Assembly: GCF_038396675.1 (NCBI RefSeq)
Contig: NC_088928.1
Span: 20,488,501 to 20,552,500 of the forward strand
Direction of reading: 5' to 3'
Source: Hydra vulgaris
Lineage: Eukaryota; Cnidaria; Hydrozoa; Anthoathecata; Hydridae
Length of the DNA stretch: 64,000 bases
Shown here in pieces: positions 1 to 21,616 of this stretch. A program made the translations under genes and the position numbers. Below the pieces are notes generated by a model. That model did no database searches, had not been told where the DNA came from, and saw only the letters and a program-made list of their open reading frames with translations. How positions within the stretch are numbered: position 1 is the stretch's first letter; every line of letters starts with the position of its first letter.

Positions 1-9986
<9,986 letters not shown>

Positions 9987-11020
9987 CTGAAAACAAAAAT
10001 AAGAAACTATTTTAGTAATTACAAAGATAATTATTTTTATACATAATTTTACTGTGTATTGAAAATCTAAATTATTTTTAAAATTTTTTGTTTTTAAAAT
10101 TCAATTCGATCATACAATGTTAGTTTTGAGTGAAAAATTTTAGTTACTAATTTTTATTATTTATTTTTAACTAACTTTTGATATTTATTTCATTTATTAC
10201 CAAATGTACCTTTAAGTAAAATCAAATATTAATAAATATTAAACAAAATAACTTCTTACAACTAATGATTTACTTTTATAACTCATATATTTATTATTTT
10301 ATATTATTTGGACAACTTTATATCAAAGATTGCATAAAACTGCATTTATATGTATATATGCAGGCTTTGGCAGAAATGCCGGGCGATTGCACGCGACAAC
10401 TCTTTTTTAAAAAAAGAGCTAAGAAGTTTTAATGGTTTTTAAAAAGCTATTCAAACTTTTAGTTATATATTATTAACTAAAAACTTTTCAAAAACAAAAT
10501 TTTAAATTTAACAAACTATTTATTCTATTTTACTTAATTAACTTATTCAACTAAGCAAATTATTTATTTCAAACACAAAAGAAATTTTTGATATACAATA
10601 TTTTTACAGTTACATTTTTAATTTAGCATGTAAAGTGACATAATCAAAGCAAAAATAATAGATACATGTAGTAAAGATTTTATTTAATAACTTGAATTAA
10701 ATTCTTTTTTCAAACATTTAAAAAATTTGTTTGTTTAAATTTGAATTAGGTAACACAAAAGCAATTTTAAAAGTATTGAACTCATTCATTCAAGTTTTAA
10801 TTTACAAAAGCCTTTTCTCATAATTACTTGCTTTCTTATTTGGAGCTATTTCTTGTCTTGTATATGACCGGGGTTTAAAATTGGCTGGGGCTGGGATCAG
10901 ATTTGATAAAAAATAGCTAGGGCAAGAGATGGGTTTGGGAAAAGGGCTGCATAGACTGATAAATCCTAAGGTATATTACTTTTATTCAACATTCATGTTA
11001 TGTTTTATATACATATTTAT
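9987..11020. other. no gene seen
   Basis: AT-rich sequence upstream of the first located SNW1 exon. Two GC-richer islands stand out and may be transposon termini: around 10361-10420 (GCCGGGCGATTGCACGCGAC) and around 10868-10945. The missing SNW1 start exon may lie here or further right, but a short exon cannot be called by eye. Confidence 0.4.
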
Positions 11021-11026
11021 GTACCA

Positions 11027-11070
11027 TGATCATCATCATCAACATTGTCGTCATCATCATCATCATCATT

Positions 11071-11150
<80 letters not shown>

Positions 11151-11235
11151 ATCATCATCATCATCATTATCAACAACAATAACAACATCACTGTCATCAT
11201 TATCAACAATAACAACATCACTGTCATCATCATCA
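11027..11235. repeat. (CAT/ATC)n microsatellite with degenerate tail
   Basis: Nearly pure ATC triplets to about 11172, then a cryptic tail with two copies of CATTATCAACAATAACAACATCACTGTCAT-like sequence (written in part: AACAACATCACTGTCATC). His-, Ile- and Ser-rich open frames across it are products of the repeat. Confidence 0.95.
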
Positions 11236-11699
11236 AGCTTTAGCCTTTCCTTTTATGCTGTTTCTTTAATATAAACAATCTCAAGCATCTTCTTTCCTTA
11301 ACTAAAGGTCATTCCTACAATATGTAATGCACTATCTCTAAGTTTTCTTATTTGTAACTCTACCATTTTCTCTTGAAGCTGCTACCTCTCTACATGCTGA
11401 TAACCAAACCACTCTATTCTTATCTGTCAAGCGTTGTTCAATACAACATTGTTTCTTATCTGTGTCAAAGATTACGGCTCCTTTTTTTGTATTCTTAGTC
11501 ATACCGCGCATTCATCTGATCATCTTCTCTTTTGGCAAACACTACATAAAAATATGTAAGGATGTGTCAATATCTAAATAAATATGCTTATATCCAATAT
11601 ATATGCTTATATCCAATTATATCCATATTATGCATGCATAAATGCGCCTCTTACTTAACCACCTGAATCCAAACAGGTATAAAAGCATTTAATCCTTCT

Positions 11700-12860
11700 T
11701 GTCAGTTTCAAGTCAAGCCTCATTCTACTTCAGATTTTTCACCTTCTTGTGCAGTTCAACTTCTTATCTTTTTTTATAAGATTATCTCTTTTGAGAAAAA
11801 ATATCTTTTCATTATTGCAAATCAATGTAAAATGGTCTTTTATGATGCTTAACTCCATTATTTAAAGTTTACTAAATCTTGTATCTTATCTCAGATGTTT
11901 GGTTATAAAGACTTTTGAAAAATCTCCAACAGTGTCATTAACTAAAGTTTAACACTCCATCTAATTCATAGGTCTGATCTAATTACTTCTTCCCAGAATA
12001 ATGCAGAGTTACTAGAAAAGACCTTTTTCTCTAATTTGCTATGTAATGCTAAACAAGTGGTTCTAATTTATAAAAACTCTTGAAAACACACTGACCTCTC
12101 TAACTACCCTACAATTAGTCTTCTCTCTATAATTAGTTTCTTTATTTAAAGGTTTTGAGATTATTAAACCATTTCTTTCTAACCATATAATTCAAGTCAT
12201 TTTCGCCTCCACTCATCTCTATCTCCAAAAACTTTAAGGGTACCACAATGTTCTACCTTTGCTGCTGTATTGTTTCTTATTTACATTAAAAACCTTTCTG
12301 ACAACCTTACATCTAAAATGGCTCTATTTGCTGACAACTCAACTTTATACTCCTATCTTGACAAAAAGTCAATACTTTTTGATTGCTTAGAACAAGCAGC
12401 CAGTCTTCAATATGATCTCTCTTCTGCAACAGCTTTGGGTCTGCAGTGGCTTGTGGACTCCAAAAAAACTTAGTTATTGATATAACAATACTGTTGACAT
12501 TCCTATATCAACGAATAAGAACCTTCTCACTCTAAGACAAAAGCACATTGTAAATGTAGTTGGACCTGCTTTAATCTGGCAAGCTTGAGCCACTCTCTAA
12601 TCATTATAAGGTTAAAACTTTTTCTTTTTTCTACAAATAATGTCAAACAAGCTGCTATCTCTAGTTCAATAAACTAATTCAAACTTGGCATTCAGCAAAG
12701 TTGCATTCTTTTGCTGAATTGTTCCTTTCATTTTCCTTGCACATGAACAAAACCTCAAAACTCTCACCTATTTTCATTTTTTCATTACTCGTACAACAAA
12801 CAAGATTTTAAATCTTCAGCTGACCATATTCTTTTTCTTTAATCCTATACTTTGTTTTCT
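11700..12860 (+). pseudogene. decayed jockey/CR1-type reverse transcriptase
   Basis: In shifting plus-strand frames: DLSNYPTISLLSIISFF near 12095 (the NYRPISLL block), FEIIKPFLSNHII near 12155, then FLIYIKNLSDNLTSKMALFA D-NSTLYSYLDKKS at about 12271-12370. The last is the RT core in which the usual FADD appears as FADN, so a catalytic Asp is replaced. Homology continues through LEQAASLQYDLSSATALGLQW. Many stops; inactive. Confidence 0.75.
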
Positions 12861-13225
12861 AGTAACTCATAACTTAATAGCGGTTGCTTGAAATCTAGTA
12901 GGAAGTGATTTACAAATTAAATCTTATAATTTAATAAGCAACCTCATGTTTAGCCAGGGGCAGAGCCCCAGTCGCTTAGTATTTCAGTGCGATTTTTAGA
13001 GCTTTTAAATTTAAAAAAAATTTTGCAAAAAAGAAGAGTAACGAATAAACTTTTATATATAAAAGAGGAAGAAATGTGAAACAAAATAATTATAAAATAA
13101 TCTATCATTTTAATGAAAAAAGTAATCTAAATGTATATTAAAATAGATTTAAAATGCCTTCCTTTTAACAGTTTTTCTAAAAAAATGTTATGATGCTAGA
13201 TTAAATAAATATTAGAAAAACAACA

Positions 13226-13448
13226 ATGTGGTAGTGGTTTAGTGATAGAGCGCTTGCTTCATAAGCAAGAAGTTCCGATACCTACCCTAGTAGTACTGCA
13301 CTCAACTTGTTTCTCAACATAGTGGCCTTGTTCAGTGAGGTTCATGTTTCTGAGTTACAGAGTTAAGAGATAGTTGTAACCACAATTAAATAAATTTCCT
13401 TGACTGTAGTGGCCTTAGGGAGGTGAATTAACAAAAACAAAAAAAAAT
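13226..13448 (+). mobile_element. SINE family A, tRNA-headed, plus copy
   Basis: The head GTAGTGGTTTAGTGATAGAG (box A) is followed by CTTGCTTCATAAGCAAG, a 5-bp stem with a 7-base loop whose anticodon position reads CAT. A box-B-like GTTCCGATAC and a body ending GACTGTAGTGGCCTTAGGGA and then an A-rich tail follow. A diverged copy in the opposite direction lies at 62715-62948, which defines the family. Confidence 0.8.
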
Positions 13449-13652
13449 ATTGTTAACGATTGTTTCTCTAATGTTTTTATGATGATACAAAATATTTTAA
13501 CAAAACTGTGACTAAAATGTAAGATATCAAAAAAGCCTGTGTAATGCATACCTGTGCAAGTATTTTTAGCGCAGATGGTTACGACACCTGCCTAGTCCAT
13601 TTTAGACAGATTTTTTATTGCTTGTACACTCCTTTTTCCTCTTGATGAGGCT

Positions 13653-13717
13653 TATATTATATATACACATATATACATATATCTATATATATATATATAA
13701 ATATATATATATATATT

Positions 13718-13756
<39 letters not shown>

Positions 13757-13777
13757 ACATATATATACATACATACA

Positions 13778-13850
<73 letters not shown>

Positions 13851-13855
13851 TATTT

Positions 13856-13920
<65 letters not shown>

Positions 13921-13934
13921 TATATATGCATTTA

Positions 13935-14024
<90 letters not shown>

Positions 14025-14030
14025 GAGAGA
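13653..14030. repeat. compound TA/ACAT microsatellite
   Basis: About 380 bases made of TA blocks, a central ACAT block (about 13765-13806) and a short GA end. It is read open in both directions as Ile/Tyr-rich frames, which are not genes. Confidence 0.97.
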
Positions 14031-14299
14031 GAAAAGCTAATTTTTCTTAAACTATTGCTGTACATTTATAAACTGATTTTTAATAGGTAGACACTGCAGT
14101 GTGTTTATACAACATAGAAGTGCTGCAGAGTGTACATAAAACATAAAGACACTGCAGAGTATACATACAAAATAGTAACACAGCAGAGTGCACATACAAC
14201 AACAATTTTTGTAGTGATAGATGCGGTGAATAGTGATAGATAAGTGTACAAATATCAGCTTACAAGTTTGGTTTGACAAAGAAATTTTGTTTTGCAAGA

Positions 14300-15040
14300 T
14301 GAATCACAAGATGCATGATTTTTCAAATGCAATTCAACATGTAATCCAAAATATTGTCTTTGATTCTAAATGTTTAACTACTCATTACCCCATGAAAATC
14401 TGTTAAAGTTAATGATTTGTTTTAAGTATTAATAGCTTAATTTCATTTTTATAATTTAAAAAACCAAACAATTGATAATGCTGATAAATTTTAAACAGAA
14501 AAACAATATTCATAAATGAAAAATGGCAAATAGTTGTTTTTTAGCTCTTTTGATACAAAGGAGTCTAAAAAACCATTATCATAAAATTGCCTAACTTTGG
14601 TCACTTAAACTTTGACAATTCATATCATAAACAAATGTTTTTTAATTTTTTTTAATGAATTATACAGATAACTAAACTGTTAATTTAAATAGTTAGAATA
14701 AAATAATAAAAATAATCGCAATAACATATCACAATAACATTGCAGTAATATTTTGAAAAATCACAAATTTAATATCAAAAATTATAAAAACTAATTTTCT
14801 AATGTTACTTTATAATAAAATTATGAAACAAATTTGTTTAATTCAATTTTTAAGAAAGTTTTTTTGATTTGACGAATTCAATAAAAAAAAAATTAATCAA
14901 AAAGCAAAAAATTATTTTTGGCATCTAAAATTTATTTAGATAACTCCTAAATTTTATCATTACTTTCAGAGTTCGCTAATTTAAAGTTTTATGTTAAGTT
15001 TTAGGTTTTTAACTATTTTTATTTTATAATATAATATTTT
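14300..15040. other. no gene seen
   Basis: AT-rich sequence without repeats or coding signal that I can recognise. Confidence 0.4.
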
Positions 15041-15049
15041 ATAATACAA

Positions 15050-15150
15050 ACCGTGTCATTAACAGCTGGAATAATTTAGATCAAAACATTGTAGATTCTA
15101 AAACACTTAATCAATTTAAATCAAAGTTGGACTTATTTTTAACATAAATT
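15050..15150 (+). pseudogene. CR1/L2-type ORF2 C-terminal tail
   Basis: The plus-strand frame reads NRVINSWNNLDQNIVDSKTL NQFKSKLDLFLT and stops. The pattern (R-V-x-N-x-W-N-x-L...V..........FK..LD) is the usual C-terminus of CR1/L2-type ORF2 proteins, ahead of their short 3' end. Only this tail remains. Confidence 0.7.
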
Positions 15151-15180
15151 GGCTGTTAAAGCCTAGATTACCTAGGCTCC

Positions 15181-15229
15181 GTACATTGTCATTGTACATG
15201 TACACAGTACATGTACAATGACAATGTAC
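15181..15229. repeat. perfect 23-bp hairpin, 3-base loop
   Basis: GTACATTGTCATTGTACATG + TAC is followed by ACA and then its exact reverse complement. It lies just after the CR1-like tail. Confidence 0.95.
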
Positions 15230-15234
15230 GTACA

Positions 15235-17430
15235 ATTTTGGAACTTTTATATGCAGGCAAATTATTTCAGCGCAGTGCAATTAAACTGATTTTTTTTTTT
15301 GTAAACTATTCACATACATTTTTCACAAGCAATGTTTCACAATATTTCTGCTAATTGTTGTTTTCTAATTGTTTTTTTGTGACTGAAGTTATAGTATTTT
15401 AAAATTTCATTGATTTTAAATAAAATAAGTTCTTGGTATCTAAAAGCAAAAATAAAGAATTTCAAATATTGTTGACTTAGTGACTCTTAATAACATTAGT
15501 GCTAAATTTAATCATTTTATTCAATATATTGCTTATTTTAGATTTTACTAGTATGCATAAATTAAAAACTCTTATTTTGCAAATGAATTATTTCATCAGA
15601 TTTCAAATAAACATAATTATTTTTTTATGATTTTTATGCATAAAGTGAAACATTGGAAAAAAACGTATATAAATATTGAAATGCACATGCATTTTTGTTA
15701 TTTTTTCTTGAATAACCAAAACGACATGGTGACTGGCAATTTTATGGTGTAGTATATTTAGCCTAAAGCATCACTGTAAAATATTATTTTCATCATAAAT
15801 TTGATTGCATAATTTGATTTATTTTACTCTGGAAATGGAGCTGGCATCTTCGATTTATTGTTGGCCAAATATTATACTTTTTTCATAAAGAAAACTTCAA
15901 GAAATTAGTGAAAGAACTTTTGTAATTTTTATGTAACATAAGTTAAAAAATACTTGATAAAGTTATGTTTGTTCAAAAGTTTTATTAAAAATACACAAAA
16001 ATAGACATGAAGACATATATTCAGGTAATATATGAGTAATAGTCACACATGGCTTTACTAAATTTACTAATGACCTAAAATGGGTTTGTCTACTTTTTCA
16101 TTTTCCGCAAGCAATAAACTAATTTTCTATAAAATATCAGCTCAACAAAAAATATTGTTAAATAATATAAGTTAAATATATAGTGTCAAAATAACATGTT
16201 TATTTTTCTGAGTAGGTTACTCCTAATGGAACTTTTTAAATTTTTTTGTAATGAGTATTGAATACAATTATTACCGATTTCCAACCTAACAGTTAAAACA
16301 TTTTTTTACTTGTTTTTCTGCGTATCATAAGTTAAACAGTATTTATGGTCCTAAGTTCACCATCCTTTTGTCAGACTTAAAACTTTTTCCTTTTGTCAAA
16401 CTCAAAACTAACAGCTTTTATACATAATTGCTAAAAATTAGGAAAACAATTCAAATAGGATAATATTTAACAAAGTTGTTGCGCATATAAAGTTAAATGT
16501 GAAACGAAAAATGGTGTACAGCACATATGGTATGTAGTTTTCTATTAAATATTGTTTTTTTATAGGATCGATGTTGAATTAGAGTAACTGATAATCCCAG
16601 AGACACCAGAAATGATTGATTTTCAAAAGATTCTGGAGCAAATGGGCTAACAAGATTACACAAAATTACACAACAAGATTACAGATGCCTAAGACGATCC
16701 TTAGCCATTTTTCAAAATAATATCTACATATCTTTTGAAACATCAGCAGATTGGTTCTTCCTTTCACATTTCTTAAATGAATTCTAACTCCTATTTTTAG
16801 GCTATTTATAATTGCACTGACACTGCAGCATCACCTTTCTAGAAAAGTAATTGAAAATTGAGTCAACTGATTTAACTAACTTCTTAATTTAGTTTGTTTT
16901 CAAAATTATATAAACTTGAAGTGATTTTATTTACAAAGCTTTTTAGAGATTATATTGAAAATAACAAAATATAAATTGAATATAATATATTTAATTTTGA
17001 ATTACTTGTTTTATAATTTATATATATATTAATATTAATTATTTTAATACATCTACCAAAGGATTAATTTTTAAATATTAAACAGTTTAATTAATTAATT
17101 AGATTAATAATAAAACAATTTTTTTTTGTTGAAATCAAAGTTGCAAGAAATAGTGATGTAAATACTCATATTGTCACAAAAGACTTTTATTATGACTGAT
17201 ATGTTGATAAATTAATATCCATAACAATCCACTAACAACTATTCTTAAAAATTTATAAAACATTTTTATTATTTTTTGCTAATCATAATTATTTTACTAA
17301 ATCTCTGTAAATTTACTATGTAGAGCACTAAAGTTAACTTTTTTATAACTATGTGAAGAAGTAAAGTTATATCTTTTTGTCTTTTATGACACAGTTGTTA
17401 ACCTTTTTTAAAATAATGCTAAACAGAAAA
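15235..17430. other. no gene seen
   Basis: 2.2 kb of AT-rich sequence. I found no convincing coding frame, terminal inverted repeat or tandem array. Confidence 0.4.
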
Positions 17431-17620
17431 ACACAGTTTTCAGCTGAGTTACAAGGTAAATACCCATTCTTCAAAAAAGAACAATATAAATTTTAGGTTG
17501 AGTGTCATTCTTGTAGGAATGGCACATTTGTTTCTGTAGCAAACAAAGGCAATAGAGATCCTGATGCTCATTTAGATATTTTAAACCACAAAAAATATAT
17601 CAGATTTCATAAAAATATTT
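17430..17620 (+). pseudogene. N-terminal zinc-finger-like fragment of a hAT-type protein
   Basis: The plus frame gives FSAELQGKYPFFKKEQYKF, a stop, then VECHSCRNGTFVSVANKGNR DPDAHLDILNHKKYI. The C-x2-C ... H-x4-5-H arrangement with GTF(V/I)SVANKG resembles the finger at the N-terminus of some hAT-type transposase proteins. A stop codon splits it. Confidence 0.55.
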
Positions 17621-17742
17621 ATATCATAATAGAATTTTTAATTCTAGTTCAATCTCAAGTATATCTTTGTGATGATGTTAATTTAGCTTTGTTTTTTTTT
17701 TTTAATTTAATTCCTTAATTTTCTGCAGAGCTAATTTTTTTA

Positions 17743-18187
17743 TCAATGCAGTCTTTTTTTTCTTGAAAGTTTTCTTCTTTTTTTCATTTTAATGAATCTT
17801 TGTAGAATGAATAGGACATGTTTACACTTTTGATCATTGATTTTGTTATTGCAAACTCCACCAGCGTAGGGAATTCCACCATAGACTTGTCTTTGGGCTA
17901 CCAAAAACCTACTTTTAACCTGTGCATTACCATATGACAATGTAAAGACAATTTTGAAAACTTCAAAGTCATTAAAATTCAAAGTCATTAAAATTCTGGC
18001 TTATAAAAGGGTTTAAGAAAACATCCAACCTACCCTTATAAACATTGTAATTTGTAAATTCTTCAATGGATGCCTTTTGCAAGATTACATAAATTTTGAT
18101 GACCTTATCAGCTATTGTAGCACTAATCCATTTAGATTCATGAAAGATTGTGAGTAAATCAATCATTCTGTTTTTTCTTGAGTACAA
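17743..18187 (-). pseudogene. C-terminal fragment of a hAT-type protein
   Basis: Two overlapping minus-strand frames carry KIVFTLSYGNAQVKSRFLV and SLVAQRQVY-like residues (here LVAQRQVYGGI). They resemble the LTLSHGxAxVERGFS...LVAQRxxxD block near the C-terminus of hAT-type proteins; several of those residues are replaced or missing. It is opposite in direction to the zinc-finger fragment at 17430-17620. Confidence 0.5.
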
Positions 18188-18189
18188 AT

Positions 18190-19280
18190 TAGAATATATA
18201 ATTATGGGATACTTTAGTTTTCCAAATAGTTATTTTTTTAACTATAAAACTGTCAGGAAACATAGACTGTAACAGTTGTCCTATTTTCCAACATGATCTG
18301 TTACAGAAATACTGCTGTGTAACTTATAGTGCCTCAAGTATTTCAGAATGCATTACATAGATTTTAGCCATAAATAAAGAGAAAGGTACTATTGTGCTGG
18401 AAGAATGTTAAAACAGTTGACATTGGTTGAAAAAATTCGGCCACACAGAATACTAATGGCAATGATTCAGAAGCTATTAAAGTTGATATTACTAATGATA
18501 CTTTTTCTATGACTTATTAGTAAATAATCAAATATTGTTGGTTTGATTTTTAAAGATATATTTTTTCCCTAACTTGAAAAAACTTTCCTAATTTTCCCCT
18601 GATTTCCAGCTGGCTGGCCACCCTGTTACTAGTTAACTGGGTAAATGCTATAATAGAAATGTTAAATAAATGTTGCAAAATCTGAGAGAAGATGGGAAAG
18701 ACCAAGAGTGTGATTCATTTATGACAAACGCGTTGCTAATGTATTCATTTCTGCTTACCTTGAACAATGGAAAAGTATTTTTACTGAGTTTAAAAGTTAC
18801 ACATTTATTGTTTATATTAGATCATATGAAAACAAAAAAAGATTTTTTTAAATAACTGTCATTGTTAAAGTTACGGATAAAATTAGTTTTTTGGTTGAAC
18901 GTAAACCGTCCTCGAATTTGAGGAGGGATAACGAGTACGAGTACTAGTTTTTTAACGTACCAATGTGTTTTTAATTTGTGCTTCAGAAAAAAGGTAACCC
19001 TACTCTATATGCTTTTCTCGAACATAACATACATATACCGAAATTATACAATATGCCGTCTGAAGAAATATAAAAAAACAAACCTGGTTAAAGACATTTT
19101 CGTATTAAAAAATTATAGTTGCTCAAATAAGCTGTAAATAATTCTTTTTTTGAATTTTCTTGTGTAGGTCGTGTTTACAAAAGGTAATGTAAATAAGGTT
19201 GAGTTTTCACTACGTATTTAACGACTGCTTGAACGAACATTTTATTCCCGCTCACATGGGTAAACATTTTCTTGGGTGAT
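18190..19280. other. no gene seen
   Basis: No recognisable coding frame. A short palindrome CCTCGAATTTGAGG lies near 18910, but nothing more is supported. Confidence 0.35.
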
Positions 19281-19289
19281 CAGGGAAGT

Positions 19290-19556
19290 GAATAAGTGCG
19301 AACTGGCATAAGTGCGAGTGCAAACTGGCGCAAATGTGAACTTGCATAAGTGCGAAGTAGTTGCAAAAAGCTGCGAATTGGCATAAGTGCGCCTAATAAA
19401 AGTGCAAATTGGCATTTCGCACTTTTGTCGATTCGCATTAATGCCAGTTTGCAGTTATGACAGTTCGTACTTATGACAGTTCGCACTTATGCCAATGTAT
19501 GCAGTTTCTTTCAGCGCACTTATGCCAGTTCGCACTTATGAAATTTGCACTTATTC
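19290..19556. mobile_element. foldback element with repeated GTGCGAACTGGCATAA units
   Basis: The ends are GAATAAGTGC and GCACTTATTC. Inside, the unit GTGCGAACTGGCATAA (and variants) is repeated several times in the left half and in inverted form (TTATGCCAGTTCGCAC) in the right half. The whole 267 bases can fold into a long imperfect hairpin. No coding capacity; flanking TG/GACG-type extensions are weakly similar, so true ends may be a few bases further out. Confidence 0.75.
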
Positions 19557-19559
19557 AGC

Positions 19560-21060
19560 CGCCCGACATCAAGCATCATCATTATCATTTTCATCCTATA
19601 TATTTTGAGATCATGACCAAATATTTAAGTTATTTAGTTTCTTTTTTTTACGTCAAATTTCTACTAAAATTATTATGTATATTATTTGATATCAGTGTTT
19701 ATATTAAATTGTTTGCCATATATGCAGGGCCGTCCCAAAGGTCTCACAAGGGAATGTTGCATATATGTTTTTTGCCGACTAGCAATTTAAAAAATCATCA
19801 TTACTTAAAAATTACGCTACTTTTTAAAAATTTGAAGTTAGTAGTGCTAGTCTGCTACCAAAAATAACTTTTAATTTAACTTATTTTTTAAAAAAGTGAA
19901 AGAAAAAGTTACTATCCTCCCTGTCTAATGTTAAGCTTTTGACATTTTGATATTTTATTGAATTTAAATGTACTTAAAGTTGCTAATTTTTTATGTTAAA
20001 ATTGTAACTTACATAAATGTCGTCAGCATCCACTTAGTGATTCTTGTTGAAGTTTGGCACAAAATTTTTTTGTGTTGATTACGTCCCTAATCATGAATTG
20101 TTTTACTTCTATTATTGTGCTGTCTATTGGACGAGGTAACTGACAACTTGCAGCTTATTATAAAGCATTTTATCCTTTTTGTATCTATTATTCATACATT
20201 ATTTTTATATTTGGTTAAAGTACCTTTTTTACAAGCCGACTGGGAAAAAAAAAAAAGTATGTTGGCAGGTCTGATGGTGTTGTCTTTAGACAGACGTAAA
20301 AGTGAGTCCTAAAAATATTTGGGAACAATGAATTATTACGCAATAATTGAATAGAGATTTAATTTTATTTCTTTTTTCAAAAGTTATTTGGAGAAATAAT
20401 AAAGTTTTTGATTTGCCAAGTAATACTTTTTGCTGTATTATTGATATGAGTTTTATCTTTAAAAGTATTGATATGATTTATCATACTATCATAAAATACA
20501 GACAAATCTAGATAAGGTTCCATAAATTTATCTTAATTTTAATGTTAAACAGTTAACAAAAGATTTTAGTTGCTGTTCTAATAAAAGCATGGTTATAAAA
20601 CTTATATTGTTATATTTATACGCAGCAAAAAAAAAGATATAAAAAATTATGTACTTTAATTGATAGGTGACTCCTGGTATTTCAAACTTCCTATTCAGGG
20701 TTGCTTCGATGTCATTTAACATCACAGCCATCCTATATTGGGTATTCCATCCCCATTAGCTTATGGTTTTAAAAAAAAAAGCCTGAGATTCGAGTTCCAA
20801 CTTGGCATTTTCTGTGAACCTTTACAATCGTTCATTGTGTAAGCTGTACAATGACGGTGTTTTTAAAGATATCATTATTGCAGCTTTTTCAAACTTACTC
20901 CAACAGTAAAAGACGTCAAGTTGGTCAGCTCAGAACCCTCTTCTCTCTACTTTATCTCCTCGACTAAACAAATTGATTGAAGGCACATATATAATTTAAA
21001 CTATTGTCTGTAGTTGTTGCAAAAACCCAAGGAATAAAATATAAGTTAAACTACTGATCA
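19560..21060. other. no gene seen
   Basis: AT-rich sequence. Open frames here (for example 19457-19867, which reads into the foldback element) lack recognisable motifs. Confidence 0.4.
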
Positions 21061-21084
21061 GGTTAGATATGATCCCGACAAGAA

Positions 21085-21405
21085 ATTTTAATGTGGGCCA
21101 TATATGGCAATTGCATATTAACCATATATTTACGACTCTCCTATTTGGGATGGCGTTCGTGCGGCCCATATGTGGCTATAAAGTTTATATCACTAAAACC
21201 AAACTAAATAAGAGCAAACGCCACACAATTCATTTGTGCGTGAGTTTCACGTGACTCTTGTGTGGGAAGCATTTGTTAGCCATATATATACCACTCCTTT
21301 TTATGGGATTGCGTTGGTGCGGCCCACGTTTGATTATAATGCTTTTATCATTCACAACCACACTAAAAAAGAAAGAAAGCCACACAATACTTTTACAGGA
21401 AAATT
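21085..21405. repeat. diverged tandem dimer, about 160-bp units
   Basis: Two head-to-tail units each contain ACC(A/C)-rich lead, GGGATGGCGTTCGTGCGGCC (second unit GGGATTGCGTTGGTGCGGCC), a TATAA..TTTATATCA-like segment and CCACACAAT near the end. Short open frames over them (21069-21254, 21236-21472) are explained by the repeat. Confidence 0.75.
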
Positions 21406-21616
21406 TAACGTGGACACGGTGATGTCCCAGCTAATTATATGTATTTATAAATTTTCAGTCTATTTTAACTAAGATAGTTTTATGTTAAGTTTAAAACTTC
21501 TTGATGAAAAAAGCATCGCAGTACATTTTGTTGTAAGAAAACGTGAGCGAAAATGTATAAAAATATCTAACGTACATAAATTTCAAACCAAGTAGTTTTA
21601 AAAAATACTGAAACAT

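Noticed and set aside
10929-11274. His-rich and Ile/Ser-rich open frames
   Set aside because: Products of the CAT/ATC microsatellite.
13226-13300. Functional tRNA-Met gene
   Set aside because: The anticodon arm is fine (CAT) but the box B and acceptor stem are degraded and a SINE body follows.
16650-16690. Candidate SNW1 start exon on the minus strand (an ATGGCT with a possible GT in the right phase near 16675)
   Set aside because: The donor context is poor, the encoded residues do not match the family start, and many such combinations occur by chance.
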